A stretch of 64,000 nucleotides of DNA from Microdochium bolleyi. Taxonomy: Eukaryota; Ascomycota; Sordariomycetes; Xylariales; Microdochiaceae. This document shows positions 21,943-32,319 of the stretch, one piece after another. The stretch covers positions 3,353,524-3,417,523 of the forward strand of contig KQ964245.1 of assembly GCA_001566295.1 (NCBI GenBank), written 5' to 3'. A program made the position numbers and the translations under genes. The notes beneath the pieces were generated by a model. That model was given only the letters and a program-made list of their open reading frames with translations, was not told where the DNA came from and did no database searches. How positions within the stretch are numbered: position 1 is the stretch's first letter; the number at the start of each line of letters is the position of its first letter.

Positions 21943-24900
21943 TCAGGCCGGTGGTGGTGATGCCGCCCCGTTTTCGGCGCCTTCTGTCTCGCCATCAAAA
22001 ACCTCTTCTTCTTCTCCTACTTCTTCCTCTTCACCGCCTTCCATGTCCTCCTCTCCAAAAGTGTCATCTGGTATCATGCCATTCATGCGCTCCCAGACCT
22101 CCCGACGGATCTGGTCGTCCTTGGCCTTCCTGGCGCGCTCGACCTCCTCGAAGCCGCCGCTCTTCTTGAGCTTCCCTTCCTCCACAAAGGAAGAAAGCTC
22201 TTTCTTCATCGGATTGATGTTTCGGCCAGCCAGCTCTTTCTGTCGGAGCTTCTCAGCCCGCTCAATCGCCTCAAGTCTGTCCTCGTGATTCGGCTGCAAA
22301 GCGCGGACTTCTCCCAGAACACCCTCCTTCGCGGCACTCGGGTCTGAGCTGTTGCCAAGGCTGCTCAAGCCCTTGCTGAATTGTCTGCCAGAGGGTGCGG
22401 TGTCCTTCATTTGCTCCTTAGTGGCCTGCTCAACCAGGGCGAAGGTCTCTGAAGCCTTCTCGAGATCGTCTTGTAGATCGACCATGAGGTCCTCCATGAG
22501 TCTGAGCTCGTCCCGGCCTTGGCAGACATCCTCGAGCTCCTTCTCCCAGATCTTAGTCCAGATGGGTTTCTCCTTCTTCATATAGTCGTCCATCTTCTTG
22601 AGCTCCTTTGTAAGCTGTGATATGTCCTTGGACACACTGTCGAGCTGTCGCGGAAGTGGCCGGACGCCGCGAAGCACAACGTCTTTGCGGAGGTCCTCGA
22701 CAAGATCCTGCAAGTCATCAACCTTGGTGACAAGGCGGTCCGAGTCGGTGTTCATCTGCTTGCGCCCGGTCTTAACATAGCCGTAGCCGCTATCGCCCTC
22801 GGCACCAGGAACCGAAGCCTTGGCCGCTGCAACTTTGACATTATCGGCCTTGGCCCGAAGAGATGACATGGAACTTTGTATGTCAGTCTGGAAGTTCGAG
22901 TATGTTTGTCGGAGGACAGCCAAATCGCGGCGCAGAGTCTGCAGCTCACGCATCTGGCTTGGATTCAGCTTGGAGGACGATCCTAAGCCATTGGGCTTGG
23001 CTCCATCCACCATCACAGCTGGTGCTGCGGCCATTCTGGCCATTTCTTTCGAAGTCTCCAATTGCTGATCAGAGACCCTCTGCAGAGCCAACCCTTGGTC
23101 TGTCATGTTCTGTTTCACGTCGTCCATAGCTTTCTTCAGAGACCCGAGTCCCTCGTCAAAGTGCTTTTTGACCTCGTCGAGCGGCTCGATGTTGAGGGCT
23201 AGCACGGTACGGTCCTTGATATCCGATAAGTCCTCCAGCTCATGCCGCACACCGGAAACAGGGTCTTGAATGTAGATCTCTGGCAGATCACTGCCATTGA
23301 GTGCTGTGTTCCACGAGAACTTTTCAATGAAAGCGAGCTGCAGGCGACCGAGCGTCAAGTCGGCGTAGCCCTCCGGAAGAACGAACTTCTTGACTTTGGA
23401 CTTGTACTGGAGGAACAAAGTAAGTTCCTTGTCCAGAGGTGGACTCTGAGCAGGCACAAAGGTTCGTCCCTCTTTAGGCGGAGGAGTGCGTGCGCGTTGT
23501 TGCTGCTCTGGTTCAACAGCCGGGATCGGAGCTCTGGGCTGGCTGGGCTCTTTCTTTGGCGAACCATGACCAACAGGAAATGCGTCATCCAGGGGCCCCG
23601 AGAGAGTTGCACTAGGTTTGTAGTTGTCCGGAGATGGTGCTGGAGGAGACTGGGCACGAACTTGAGTGGCATCCGTGCGTGATGAGCTCTCTTCCGACAC
23701 CTTGCTGGGGACCCTGACTGGTGATGGATCAAAGCCGTTCCGTGATTGGGCGGACTCGTTGCGACTGTGTTTCAGGGCCTCGCGCACCTGCACAGCTCGC
23801 ATGGACTCCCTCACTTCTCCACGACCACGATTCGGTATAGGCGTGTTCTGCGTCGGCAGCATGGGCACTCCATTCGTCGGCGCCCCGAGGTGCTTGGAGA
23901 TCTGATAGGCGGAATATCGGCGGGAGGCTCGCCGTTCAAGGTCTCCCCCTCTCTGTAGCGCTGCCAGTGCACTCTGCTGAGATTTCGGTGGTGGCGGCGG
24001 CGGCGGGAAAGAGTCGATATCGATGCTCCCATTGGATGGACCAGAAGGCATTGGGTTGCTATCTCCAGGATAAGGCGGCAGAGACGGGATGTTCTGCATT
24101 GGTGTGCTTTCCACGGCAGATGAACCTGAGTTTATCGATGCTAGTGAGTTCTCCCTCTGCTGCGCACGTCGACTAGGCGAGCTGTTGACTCCAGAAGGCC
24201 CTGTCTGGCCGGCGCTGTCCCGCTGCGCAGCAGCATATCCCTTGTCGATGCCTTCGTTGAGCATATTTGTGAGGCCGGTCTGGGTGCTCGTGACGGTACT
24301 GGCGCTCATCGAGCGTCCTACACCTGCTCCCTCCGCCTCAGGCGAGGCGGCGCCATCTCTGTCTTTGCTCTGTTTTTGCCTCAGTCGTTGCTGTTTCCGT
24401 TTGAGTCCGTGGAGCAAGTTGATAATAATGTCGCGGATCTTGGGCAGGTATTTCTCTAGGCTCTCGGTGCTAGCCTCCTGGCTCAGTGTGGACTCGAGGA
24501 TGTGTCGCAAAGATTCGGGCACATTGCCAAGGTCTGACGTGTCGACATTTATTGCTGTGAAGGCGCGGCAGGCCATGTTGAATTCGTATCCGAGCCTGAC
24601 ATAGACATCGGACACCTGCGTATCCGTGGCCGCGCCTCGGGACCACTGTGTGAGCGTTTCGAGCAGCTGTTTTGTGGCGACCAAGAGGTGTGTCACGCTC
24701 TTTTCGATCTGCGATAACGGCATATTGGAGCCACCGGATTGCTAGAGAAAGAGGGTATGGAGTCAGCCTGATAGATCATCTTGATAATCTTGTGCCAGTG
24801 TAGAGCCGTTTCGAGGATGCGATGCTCGGTATGCGCCGCCCATGAGGGTGCGCAGGTCAAGTGGTCTCTTGTGGTCCGGGAGCTGACTCACGTTCCGCCT

Positions 24901-25047
24901 TGAGGACCCTACTGATCGCGACGATGCCGCCGAGGAGCGAGGCTGCATGCCGGCTGGCGACATTGGCCGCGGCGGGAGGTTAGAGGGGCCATCGGGACCT
25001 GGCGAGCGGCGCTGGAGGGAGCGCTGGGCCGCGTTGGGAGCTTGCAT
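21943..25047 (-). CDS. BUD6: Bud6/Aip3 actin- and formin-interacting polarity protein
   Basis: Exons 25047-24892 and 24741-21943 give 984 aa. The 150-nt intron (GTGAGT donor, CTCTAG acceptor) is phase 0 and joins RRN to QSGGSNMPLSQIEKSV. A conserved N-terminal helical block (THLLVATKQLLETLTQWSRG) is followed by a Ser/Pro-rich disordered middle. The Aip3 domain starts near residue 490 (KKFVLPEGYADLTLGRLQLA, then SDLPEIYIQDPVSGVRHELE) and continues into long coiled coils that in yeast bind G-actin and the formin tail. The end is very acidic (DDTFGEEDMEGGEEEEV). In the family, Bud6 is a nucleation-promoting factor for formins at sites of polarised growth and septation, and part of the polarisome at hyphal tips. 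That role is inferred by homology. The start is ATG at 25047. An upstream in-frame GTG was rejected. Confidence 0.93.
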
Positions 25048-26497
25048 CGTTGGGCGCAGGGCGTGGTCGACTATGGACACGCTGGGCCAAACGTTCTAAG
25101 TGTATTCGTGGCGGCGCTTCTGTTGCGCTGGGAGACGTCGCCGGACAGGTTGGTGTTTGTTCACGGCTGCTGGAATTGTTGTCGTCGGGTTGAGGGCTCA
25201 AATGCGATGGCCGACTGCCAGGCTCGGTGATGCCCAGGTGGAGCAGGATGGGGGCGTGCAGGAGCGACCCCGGTCATTAGGGGGTCTGTGCCTTCCGCGT
25301 GGTTCGAGGTTCGTGTGGAAGACAGACAGACAACTTGGGGTCACCACCCACCCACCTTCGAGGCTGACGCAGTCAGCGAGCTGTATTTGTGAGGTGTGGC
25401 GTGCACAATCATGGCACTGGGCCGATTCTCGGTACATGATCTTTGCACAAACGAGGCGTTCATGATTCGAGGCAGAATGGTTGCAGCCTTGGATCTCAAA
25501 CACGACCTCGGGGAGCCGCTTACACATCCGCTGAGAGACTTCAGTCTAAGGCTGAGGCTACAGCTGCAGCACACGGCACGGGGCTGTGTGGCTGCAGCAC
25601 TGGGTGCTGCACACTTGCATTCCAACAAGGACAGAGCCATCCCTATGCGGCAGAGGCCACTCGTATCGTTACACTAACTTTAGAAACTGCGAGTGCTGCA
25701 GGTGAGCTCGTCCAGATCGGCATGGAGCACTCCCAGCGAGGTTGCATGTGGCAGCCGACGGAGTACTTTGCCGTCACTTGCCCACTCCGAAATCGCGTAT
25801 GATAGTCTCGCCGTACTCTGACCACCTCGCGTCTGCTGTCGGCTCCTAGTCTTCCTTGACCTCTAGGCTGCAGATAGATCTACATGGTTGACTGTATACA
25901 CTCTGGTGATGAGTTGCACGTCACTTGGACTCGGACATTTTTGAGAAATTCACTTTAGCGTCCGCACCCCTGCAACTTGGATGCTCGACCGCCGCATGAG
26001 AAATCACCCAGCTCGTTTCGTGCAGACTCGCCATGTTTCTCTCTCGATACTAAAACTTACTCATCCATTGCTTTTCTGAGCGTAATGACGTCCAACCTAC
26101 AGGCAAGACACCTCTGCGAAGTGACGGGCTCGCGGACGACCTCTTGCAAAGTGAGCTTTGGAAAAGATCAATGCTAGCCCATTCCCACTTTGGGTGAGCG
26201 CCACGACCAACGTCCCCGGCTGGGTTCGAATGCTTGTGATTTGAACTCAGAGTCAAAAGAGTTGCTCTTGTACCTCACATTCACATGTCTGGGGGGGATG
26301 CCGTCTCGGCACGATTGCGTGTGCGATCGGCCAGCACACATATCCAAGAAAAGTTGAATGGCCTTTTGCCAGGCGTCTTACCGGACTCGAGGGTATTTTG
26401 TGTTGTTTTGTGCAGTAATGTTCACGTCATTCTGAAAGCGGCAGATACTGTCGTGTATTGAACCCCGAACCAGCCCAACGCCACGAGCAGTCTTGTC
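25048..26497. other. Intergenic: Bud6 promoter
   Basis: This 1.45 kb lies upstream of Bud6 and ends at the monooxygenase relic. Open frames on both strands around 25200-25800 lack protein-like composition. A GGTTCGAA box at about 26224 resembles a tRNA B box but has no matching T-arm or A box. Confidence 0.45.
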
Positions 26498-27685
26498 ATG
26501 CCATTTCGCCCGAAGATCGCCATCGTTGGTGCCGGGACTGCCGGAGCCATGCTCGGCAAGTTGCTCACCAAGGCTGGCATCCCGGTCGTCGCATTTTCGA
26601 AGTGGAAGGGACATGGGCTCCCGGAGTTAAGGCAGCATGCTCGACCTACACTCCTACAGGCCTTGCTTTCATGAAGGATGCCCGCCTCAAGGCCAAAGTT
26701 GAGAGAGTTGCCCACTCCGAGACAACTACTACCGCATTGTGGACAAGCAGCTCATGCTTGAGTACACCTTCGACCACGAAGCCGAAAATTGATCGCAGCG
26801 ATCCGCGCCGCATCCAGGCTAGAATTTATGCCAGAAGGGACCGTGATGTAAGGCCAGAAACTTTAGAACGGGGACGGGATTCGACCTGGTTGTCGGCTGC
26901 GAGGGTCCTGGAGTAAGGTAGGTGCGCAGCCGCATCACCAACGTCAAGCCACAATTCGCCGGCTTCGGCTACACAAAGCTGACGATACGAGATGCGGAAA
27001 ACACTGCACCGGAACTCTACCAACTCGTGGACAATAGCAATCTGTTTGCCCGGGGGAGCGATGATCAGGCTCTTTCGGCAACAGCAGCTCGGAGATGACA
27101 GCTTCGATATCAGCTGGAGCACTCGCAAGCAGGAAACGACGAACGAGATGTCTGACATGACGGCCACCAAGGATTTGCTCCGTGACAAGGTGCATGCAAG
27201 TGGCTGTAACCCCAGCTCCGGCAGCTGGCCTAATAACGCCGAGAATCAGGGAGAGTCAAGAATACATAAGATTTACACCATCCCGACGGACCAATCGCTG
27301 GGATTATGTCCGCGGCTTTATCGTGATTGGTCATACTGTGCACGTCATGACTGCTTACGCCGGCGATGGTGTCAACACAGCTCTAGATGATTCAAGAAGA
27401 CTGAGTACCGCCATGGTTGAGGCGACACGGTCTGAGGGAGGACCCGCTGGTCTGGCGGCGAAGCCGTTAGGAAGTTTGAGGCGGAGATGGCCCCCGGATG
27501 CACAACGTGCAGAAGCTGAGCTGTGGATGTTCTCGGGACAACGCCGAGGCTATGGGACCGCTGCGCGCTGCTCTGCCATGCCAAGGCGGAGATGCCAGCC
27601 ATCATGTATCCGCTGGCAGCCGCGGGCATGCGTGTGTACTCAAAACTGGTGCATCACCTGGGCTGGTCGAGAGTCTTCGCGCCGT
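26498..27685 (+). pseudogene. Decayed FAD-dependent monooxygenase (aromatic-ring hydroxylase family)
   Basis: The relic opens well: ATG at 26498 and KIAIVGAGTAGAMLGKLLTK, a Rossmann FAD-binding motif of GxGxxG type. Identity then jumps between frames: GFDLVVGCEG near 26878, VRSRITNVKPQFAGFGYTKL through ENTAPELYQLVDNSNLFARG at about 26928-27080 in one frame, LGDDSFDISWSTRKQE at about 27085 in another, then AYAGDGVNTALDDSRRLSTA at about 27355-27410 and PAIMYPLAAAGMRVYSKLV at about 27590-27650. In-frame stops and several frameshifts separate these blocks. In the second FAD motif the usual GDAAH reads GHTVH. The middle region also seems shortened. Intact relatives of about 400 residues hydroxylate aromatic or polyketide substrates. 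No continuous protein can be made. C-to-T hypermutation is not obvious, so decay looks like indel erosion rather than RIP. Confidence 0.85.
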
Positions 27686-28940
27686 TTGAAGTTCATTGTG
27701 CTTGTGGGCTCGGGCCAGAGACTTGGCTCGTTTTATCCTGGTCGGGCTCCACTCTAGCCCGGAGCTTCCTTGTGGGCGACCGATGCGTGCCGCGCCGTCG
27801 CGGCTTCCTCAAACGCCTCAAGCTTGAACCCTAGGCCAGCTCACTCTCAGGGTCGAGAGGTGCTGATCCCCGACCCGAGAATGAACAGAGCGTCTTTTGA
27901 CAAGCGCGGTCCAGCACCACGAGTAGCGAGCGACAGGGGAAACGAAATGCTTTGTGACGGCCTTGCCCTTCGAAACGGTCTGGTTCCTTGACATGAAAGA
28001 GAATGTCTTGGTGAGCTCGCTTTAAAAATAGACCCCAGTCTGCTTCCGACGTTTGTGGCCGCACCTCTCTTGTTTCTTCTGCTCAGCACGGCCACCATCG
28101 ATGCGATTGCCCCCTCGAGTGTAAGACGACTTCCATCAGGTAAGTCCCTGAACGAGAGCCCCCTGGTCCGGGGCTCGTCTTGGGACACAGCAGCACGGAA
28201 TAGAGAATGTGGCCCTGCTTGTAGAGGCCTGCTCCTCCCTTTGTCGCTGTTCATGGCGTCTTTCCTGGCTGAACCTGTGCTGTAGACGATGGGGCCTACC
28301 CGGGAAACCCCCACAATCGCATGTGTGAGAAGGTTGCGCCTGCTGGCAGTCGCACGAGCAGCAGAGTGGGCCTGTGCTTGCCTAGCTCCTGTCAGTGGCC
28401 GGTCCACCTGGAACCCTTTGGTGGTTTGGTTTGGAGGGACTGGGCGCTGCGCCTGCTCCTGCGTCCGCTTGCCCACCCCTTGAATCATCGTCTGCCAGGC
28501 CACTTTTTCTTTGTGCTCTCGACCTGTCTGTCGTGCGCCTAACAAAGCCGGCTGGCCATCCTCACCAGCGACTCTCATTGCCCACCTGGTGTCTTCAGGC
28601 CTTCTTCGACCTTCTCGTTGACCGGAGCAGCGAGCGGCGTCTGCTTTCTTCCGCCATCGGCCTATTTCTCTTCGGAGCAGCACCTCTTCTTCGCCCTCGT
28701 GCACCCGACCACACCCCATGAGCTAGGCGAGGAGCCTCATTGACCGACCAACGCCCACCACCGACCTCGTCCAGACGGCCACATTACGACAATCCACTCC
28801 TCAGCCCACAGATTCCCTCCCACCCCGCGCGTCACACATCCGCGACCTCGCAATAGACGCAACCGCAGAGGCAGCCACTCCTCATCGCGGCCTCCAGTCT
28901 TGTCACAGCACGCTGGCACCGTTCGTCTTTGCTGGCAAGG
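27686..28940. other. Intergenic and probable 5' leader of the ataxin-2 gene
   Basis: No supportable gene lies here. Overlapping open frames occur on both strands (27847-28719 minus, 28055-28285 and 28395-28721 plus), all Arg/Pro/Cys-rich and not family-like. The 28700-28930 part is C-rich and pyrimidine-rich, as in leaders of fungal mRNAs, and ends at a good donor (CAAGG|GTGAGT). Confidence 0.45.
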
Positions 28941-29208
28941 GTGAGTCCATCCACTTCCCCGTCAATGGTCGCCGCCTCCAAAGCTCCGTCGCAAGAGCTC
29001 CGCGACTCCTCCACTGCCCTGCCCCGTCCAGCAATACACGTTTCTACCCCGTCCTGCGTACGACTCCATGTTGTTGGGCGTTGTCATCAACCATCACAAT
29101 TGTCTTAGCACATGATCTTGCTCGGTCCTCTATCTGGTTCAATCGGATGCATCACTCCAATTCTTCGCTTTGGTCGGTGTTGCTGACTCACGTGTGACCC
29201 TTTGGCAG
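28941..29208 (+). other. Probable 5'-leader intron of the ataxin-2 gene
   Basis: Donor GTGAGT at 28941 and acceptor TTTGGCAG ending at 29208 with a CTGAC branch at about 29182 fit a 268-nt intron. The following exon reaches ATG 29299 in a frame with upstream stops (TAA at 29209), so the intron lies in the untranslated leader if that ATG is used. Confidence 0.55.
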
Positions 29209-29298
29209 TAAACATCCGAGATAGCTTGGGTTTAAAGCTGCGGGAGCAAAACAGAAGGCGCTCACACCCCGCCATTGTGCAGTGCTTGGGGTTGGAAT

Positions 29299-32200
29299 AT
29301 GGTGCAGCCGAAGAAGAATCAGCCCTCGTCGTCGACCAACGGAATATTAAAGAAAGAGCTCGCGGAAGCCAGAACAATGGGCGGCAACACGGGAAGAAGT
29401 GACCACAAAGCTAATGGTGAGAAACGCAACACCTGTCACTTTGAATCTCTGCTAATGCGAATCGGGACCGTAGGTAATTCTGCTGGTTTTCGAACCGACA
29501 GCGCCATCTCCGCCGGCCGCTTCGGCGCCGAGCGAAAGCTACAGAGATGGGTCCCCGACGATGCGGACACCTTTGACATGACCTTGGAGAAGGCCAACGA
29601 TGGCGGCTCGTGGGATCAGTTTCGGGAGAACGAGCGGCGCTTCGGTCTCAAATCTGACTACGACGAGAACATTTACACCACGCCCATCAACAGAGATCAC
29701 CCTCAACACAAGGAGCGCGTGGCTGCTGCCGATAAGAAGGCACGAGAGATCGAGCGGAGTGCTGCAACCACGGCTCATGTCGCCGAAGAGAGAATCATGG
29801 ACTTTGTTGGAGGTGACGGCAAAGATGACGAAGAAGACAAGTATGATGCCCTGTCTCCGTTGAGGAAGCAAGTGTTCACAGTGCAGCCTAGCTAACAACT
29901 TGAGCAGATACAGTGGTGTCAAGAGGCAGGACTTCCCTCCGCTACCTGGAAACCGGGAGAACAAGTATACGCCTCCCGCGCGGCGCGCACCTGCTGCCTC
30001 GTCTACCGTCAAGGGGGCCCCTGTTGATCCTGCCATCATTTCATCCCAGCTCAAGGCTCCCACAAAGACGTCGCCTGCGCCCAAGGTGGATGAAAGCAGG
30101 AGCAAGCCCCCGAAGCCGGACGTCACCGCCACACCAGCAGCGCCCAAGGCTACCGAAGCCAAGCCGGATGTGAAGGACGATGCGCAGCCGAGGGGGGCTA
30201 ATACCAAGACATCCTCGCAGGCCGCCTTGCCGCTCAAGGCGCCAGCTGCTGCTGGCCGCACTGTCTCTCCTCAGGGCAAAGAAGCGGCTCCTAGCGCCAC
30301 GTCGACTGTCGAGAGAGATGTTCTCAAGGAGTTCAAGACATTTGCGAACCAGCAGCGCCTCAATGCAGAGAAAGCCCGCAGCACCAAGGCAAAGGCCGAC
30401 AAGGAGGTCAAGTTGACTGAACTCAAGAAGTTCGCGGACAGCTTCAAGCTGCCCACGCTCGTCCCAGTTGATCTCATCCCAATTATCGCTAAGGACCCTG
30501 CGAAGCAACGAGAAATCCAGGAAAAGGCTCAGCGTGATGTTGACTTGATGGCCAAGAGGAAGGCGGATGAGGTCGCAGCCAAGGAGAAGAAGGGATCCAT
30601 CAGCAAGGAGACCCCCGCTGCCGCTCCGGCAGCGTCTGCCGAGGCCAGCAGCGCTCAAGCTAACGCTTCTGTCAACAATGCCAAACAGCCGGCTCGCGCA
30701 GCGGCTGCACCGAGCAACGCGCAGCCATCTGCAGGACAGCAGCCTCGTCACCAGAACAACCGCGCAAGCTATGCTCCACCCTATAATCAGTACCAGGGTG
30801 GCAACCGACCTGGCCCGCCACACATGCAGGGTGGGAGACAATCGGGTGGCTTGTCTGCCCGCATCCGCAACATGGAACAGCAAAAGGCTCAACAGTCCAT
30901 GATGCAAGGAGACATGCGCATGCCGCCCACTGGTCCTGCCAACGCCGGCGCACCTGCTTACAACCGTCCGATGCCGCCGATGGCTAACCAGATGGGCGGC
31001 AAGCTCAACCCCAACAGCCACGAGTTCCGCCCCAGCCCATTCGCGGCGAGCTTCAGTCCTAACGGCCACCCCAGTGCCACCTCTAGCCCTCGGTCAGGAC
31101 CCAACAATGCTAATGAGGCTCAGTCTGCCACGGGTGCCGCCGCTTCTCTTGTCGTCGTTACGCGAAAGCGCAAGGCTGTTGATCCGAAGAAGTGCGTCAT
31201 CTTGTCATTTATCAAGACCACCGCGCCGCCCGAGAACAAGAACTGGAACGAGAATGACGGTCTCCGGCCTTCTTATGATACACTGCCTACATGGCGTACA
31301 TTGGCAGACAACGAAAAGCCGGACTCCACAATGCACTTGACTTACAACGAGTACCTCGAGAAGCAGCCTTTTGCGGCCCAGCCTACACCCAACACTGCTC
31401 ACGTTATGCCGCAGATGGCTCATCAGCACCAATTGCCCTTCCACCTGCAGCACGGCGCCCACAGCTTTGGCCCGCGCCACTCTCCGCACGTCCAACCAGT
31501 ACAGATGCACGGAGGTCATCACGGTCCCGGGCCTCACGTGCCATACAATGGCAATGATGATCACCGTATGATGCACTCGAACTCGACGCAGTCGTACTCG
31601 TCACCGAGAATGGGTCAAGTGCCAATGGCGCACCCACCAAACATGAACTCGCCTGGACAAATGCCGTATAACCAACCGGGCATGCAACAGTTCATGGGCG
31701 GCGGCCAGCCTGGCATGAACCAATTCGGCCGCAGCTTCTCCAACAACGGATCCTACATGCCTCAACCTGGTGCTATGGGCGGACCGATGATGATGCCTGG
31801 TCAGTTCATGAACGCACAAGGCATGGTCGCCCCACCGCAGATGCAAATGTACCAACCTGGGCACCCCCAATTCATCCCACAGGGCTCTGGGCCTCCACAG
31901 CAGATGCCGGGCGCTAATGGCTACCCGAGTCCTGGAAGGCCGTCTGCATCGATGATGGTCCACCAAGGGTCGCAACAAGGCCAGCAGGTGTATGGTATGA
32001 GCCCGGGGATGCATTATCAGCAGCCCGCTTATGCGCCCCAGCAGCAGGGACCTAGTAAGTTGCCGAACGCTTCGCCGAATGCCTTTCGAGCTCAAAGGAC
32101 TAAGAGGTATTAGTGAACCCTTCGCGAGGCTACAACAACCAGGGCCCCCAACATTTCGGCACGAGCCCATCTCAAGCGCATCATTACGGCGCCCAGCGCG

Positions 32201-32319
32201 GATCGAACAACAGCTTCAAGAACTCTCCGTCTCATAACTCACCTGCAACTCAGAGCGGACATCCCACACCACCGGCGCAGACTCGCGCCCCAGATGCAGC
32301 AGCCAGTGAGGCGAAGTGA
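29299..32319 (+). CDS. PBP1: Ataxin-2/Pbp1 homologue (LsmAD domain, PAM2 motif)
   Basis: Exons 29299-29416, 29474-29840, 29908-32054 and 32114-32319 give 945 aa. The introns are 57, 67 and 59 nt with GT-AG ends. The LsmAD domain is at about residues 45-145: FRTDSAISAGRFGAERKLQRW, WDQFRENERRFGLKSDYDEN, REIERSAATTAHVAEER, then YSGVKRQDFPPLPG. A PAM2 motif for binding poly(A)-binding protein lies at about 527-542 (KLNPNSHEFRPSPFA). The rest is Ala/Lys-rich, then Met/Pro/Gln/His/Gly-rich and prion-like. The family controls poly(A) tail length, stress granules and, in yeast, TORC1 sequestration. The usual N-terminal Lsm domain was not found upstream of ATG 29299 in any frame, so either the first exons escaped me or this copy lacks the domain. 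The exact start is therefore provisional. Confidence 0.88.

Noticed and set aside
26215..26260. tRNA B-box-like sequences (GGTTCGAA and, on the other strand, GTTCAAATC)
   Set aside because: The flanking bases do not form a T-arm, no A box lies at the right distance, and no cloverleaf can be drawn.
26498..27685. RIP (repeat-induced point mutation) as the cause of the monooxygenase decay
   Set aside because: The relic keeps high GC and long matching blocks. The damage is mainly frameshifts and not many C-to-T changes, judged by eye.
27847..28719. 290-codon minus-strand open frame
   Set aside because: Arg/Gln/Gly-rich without family features, and it runs antisense to the probable leader of the ataxin-2 gene.
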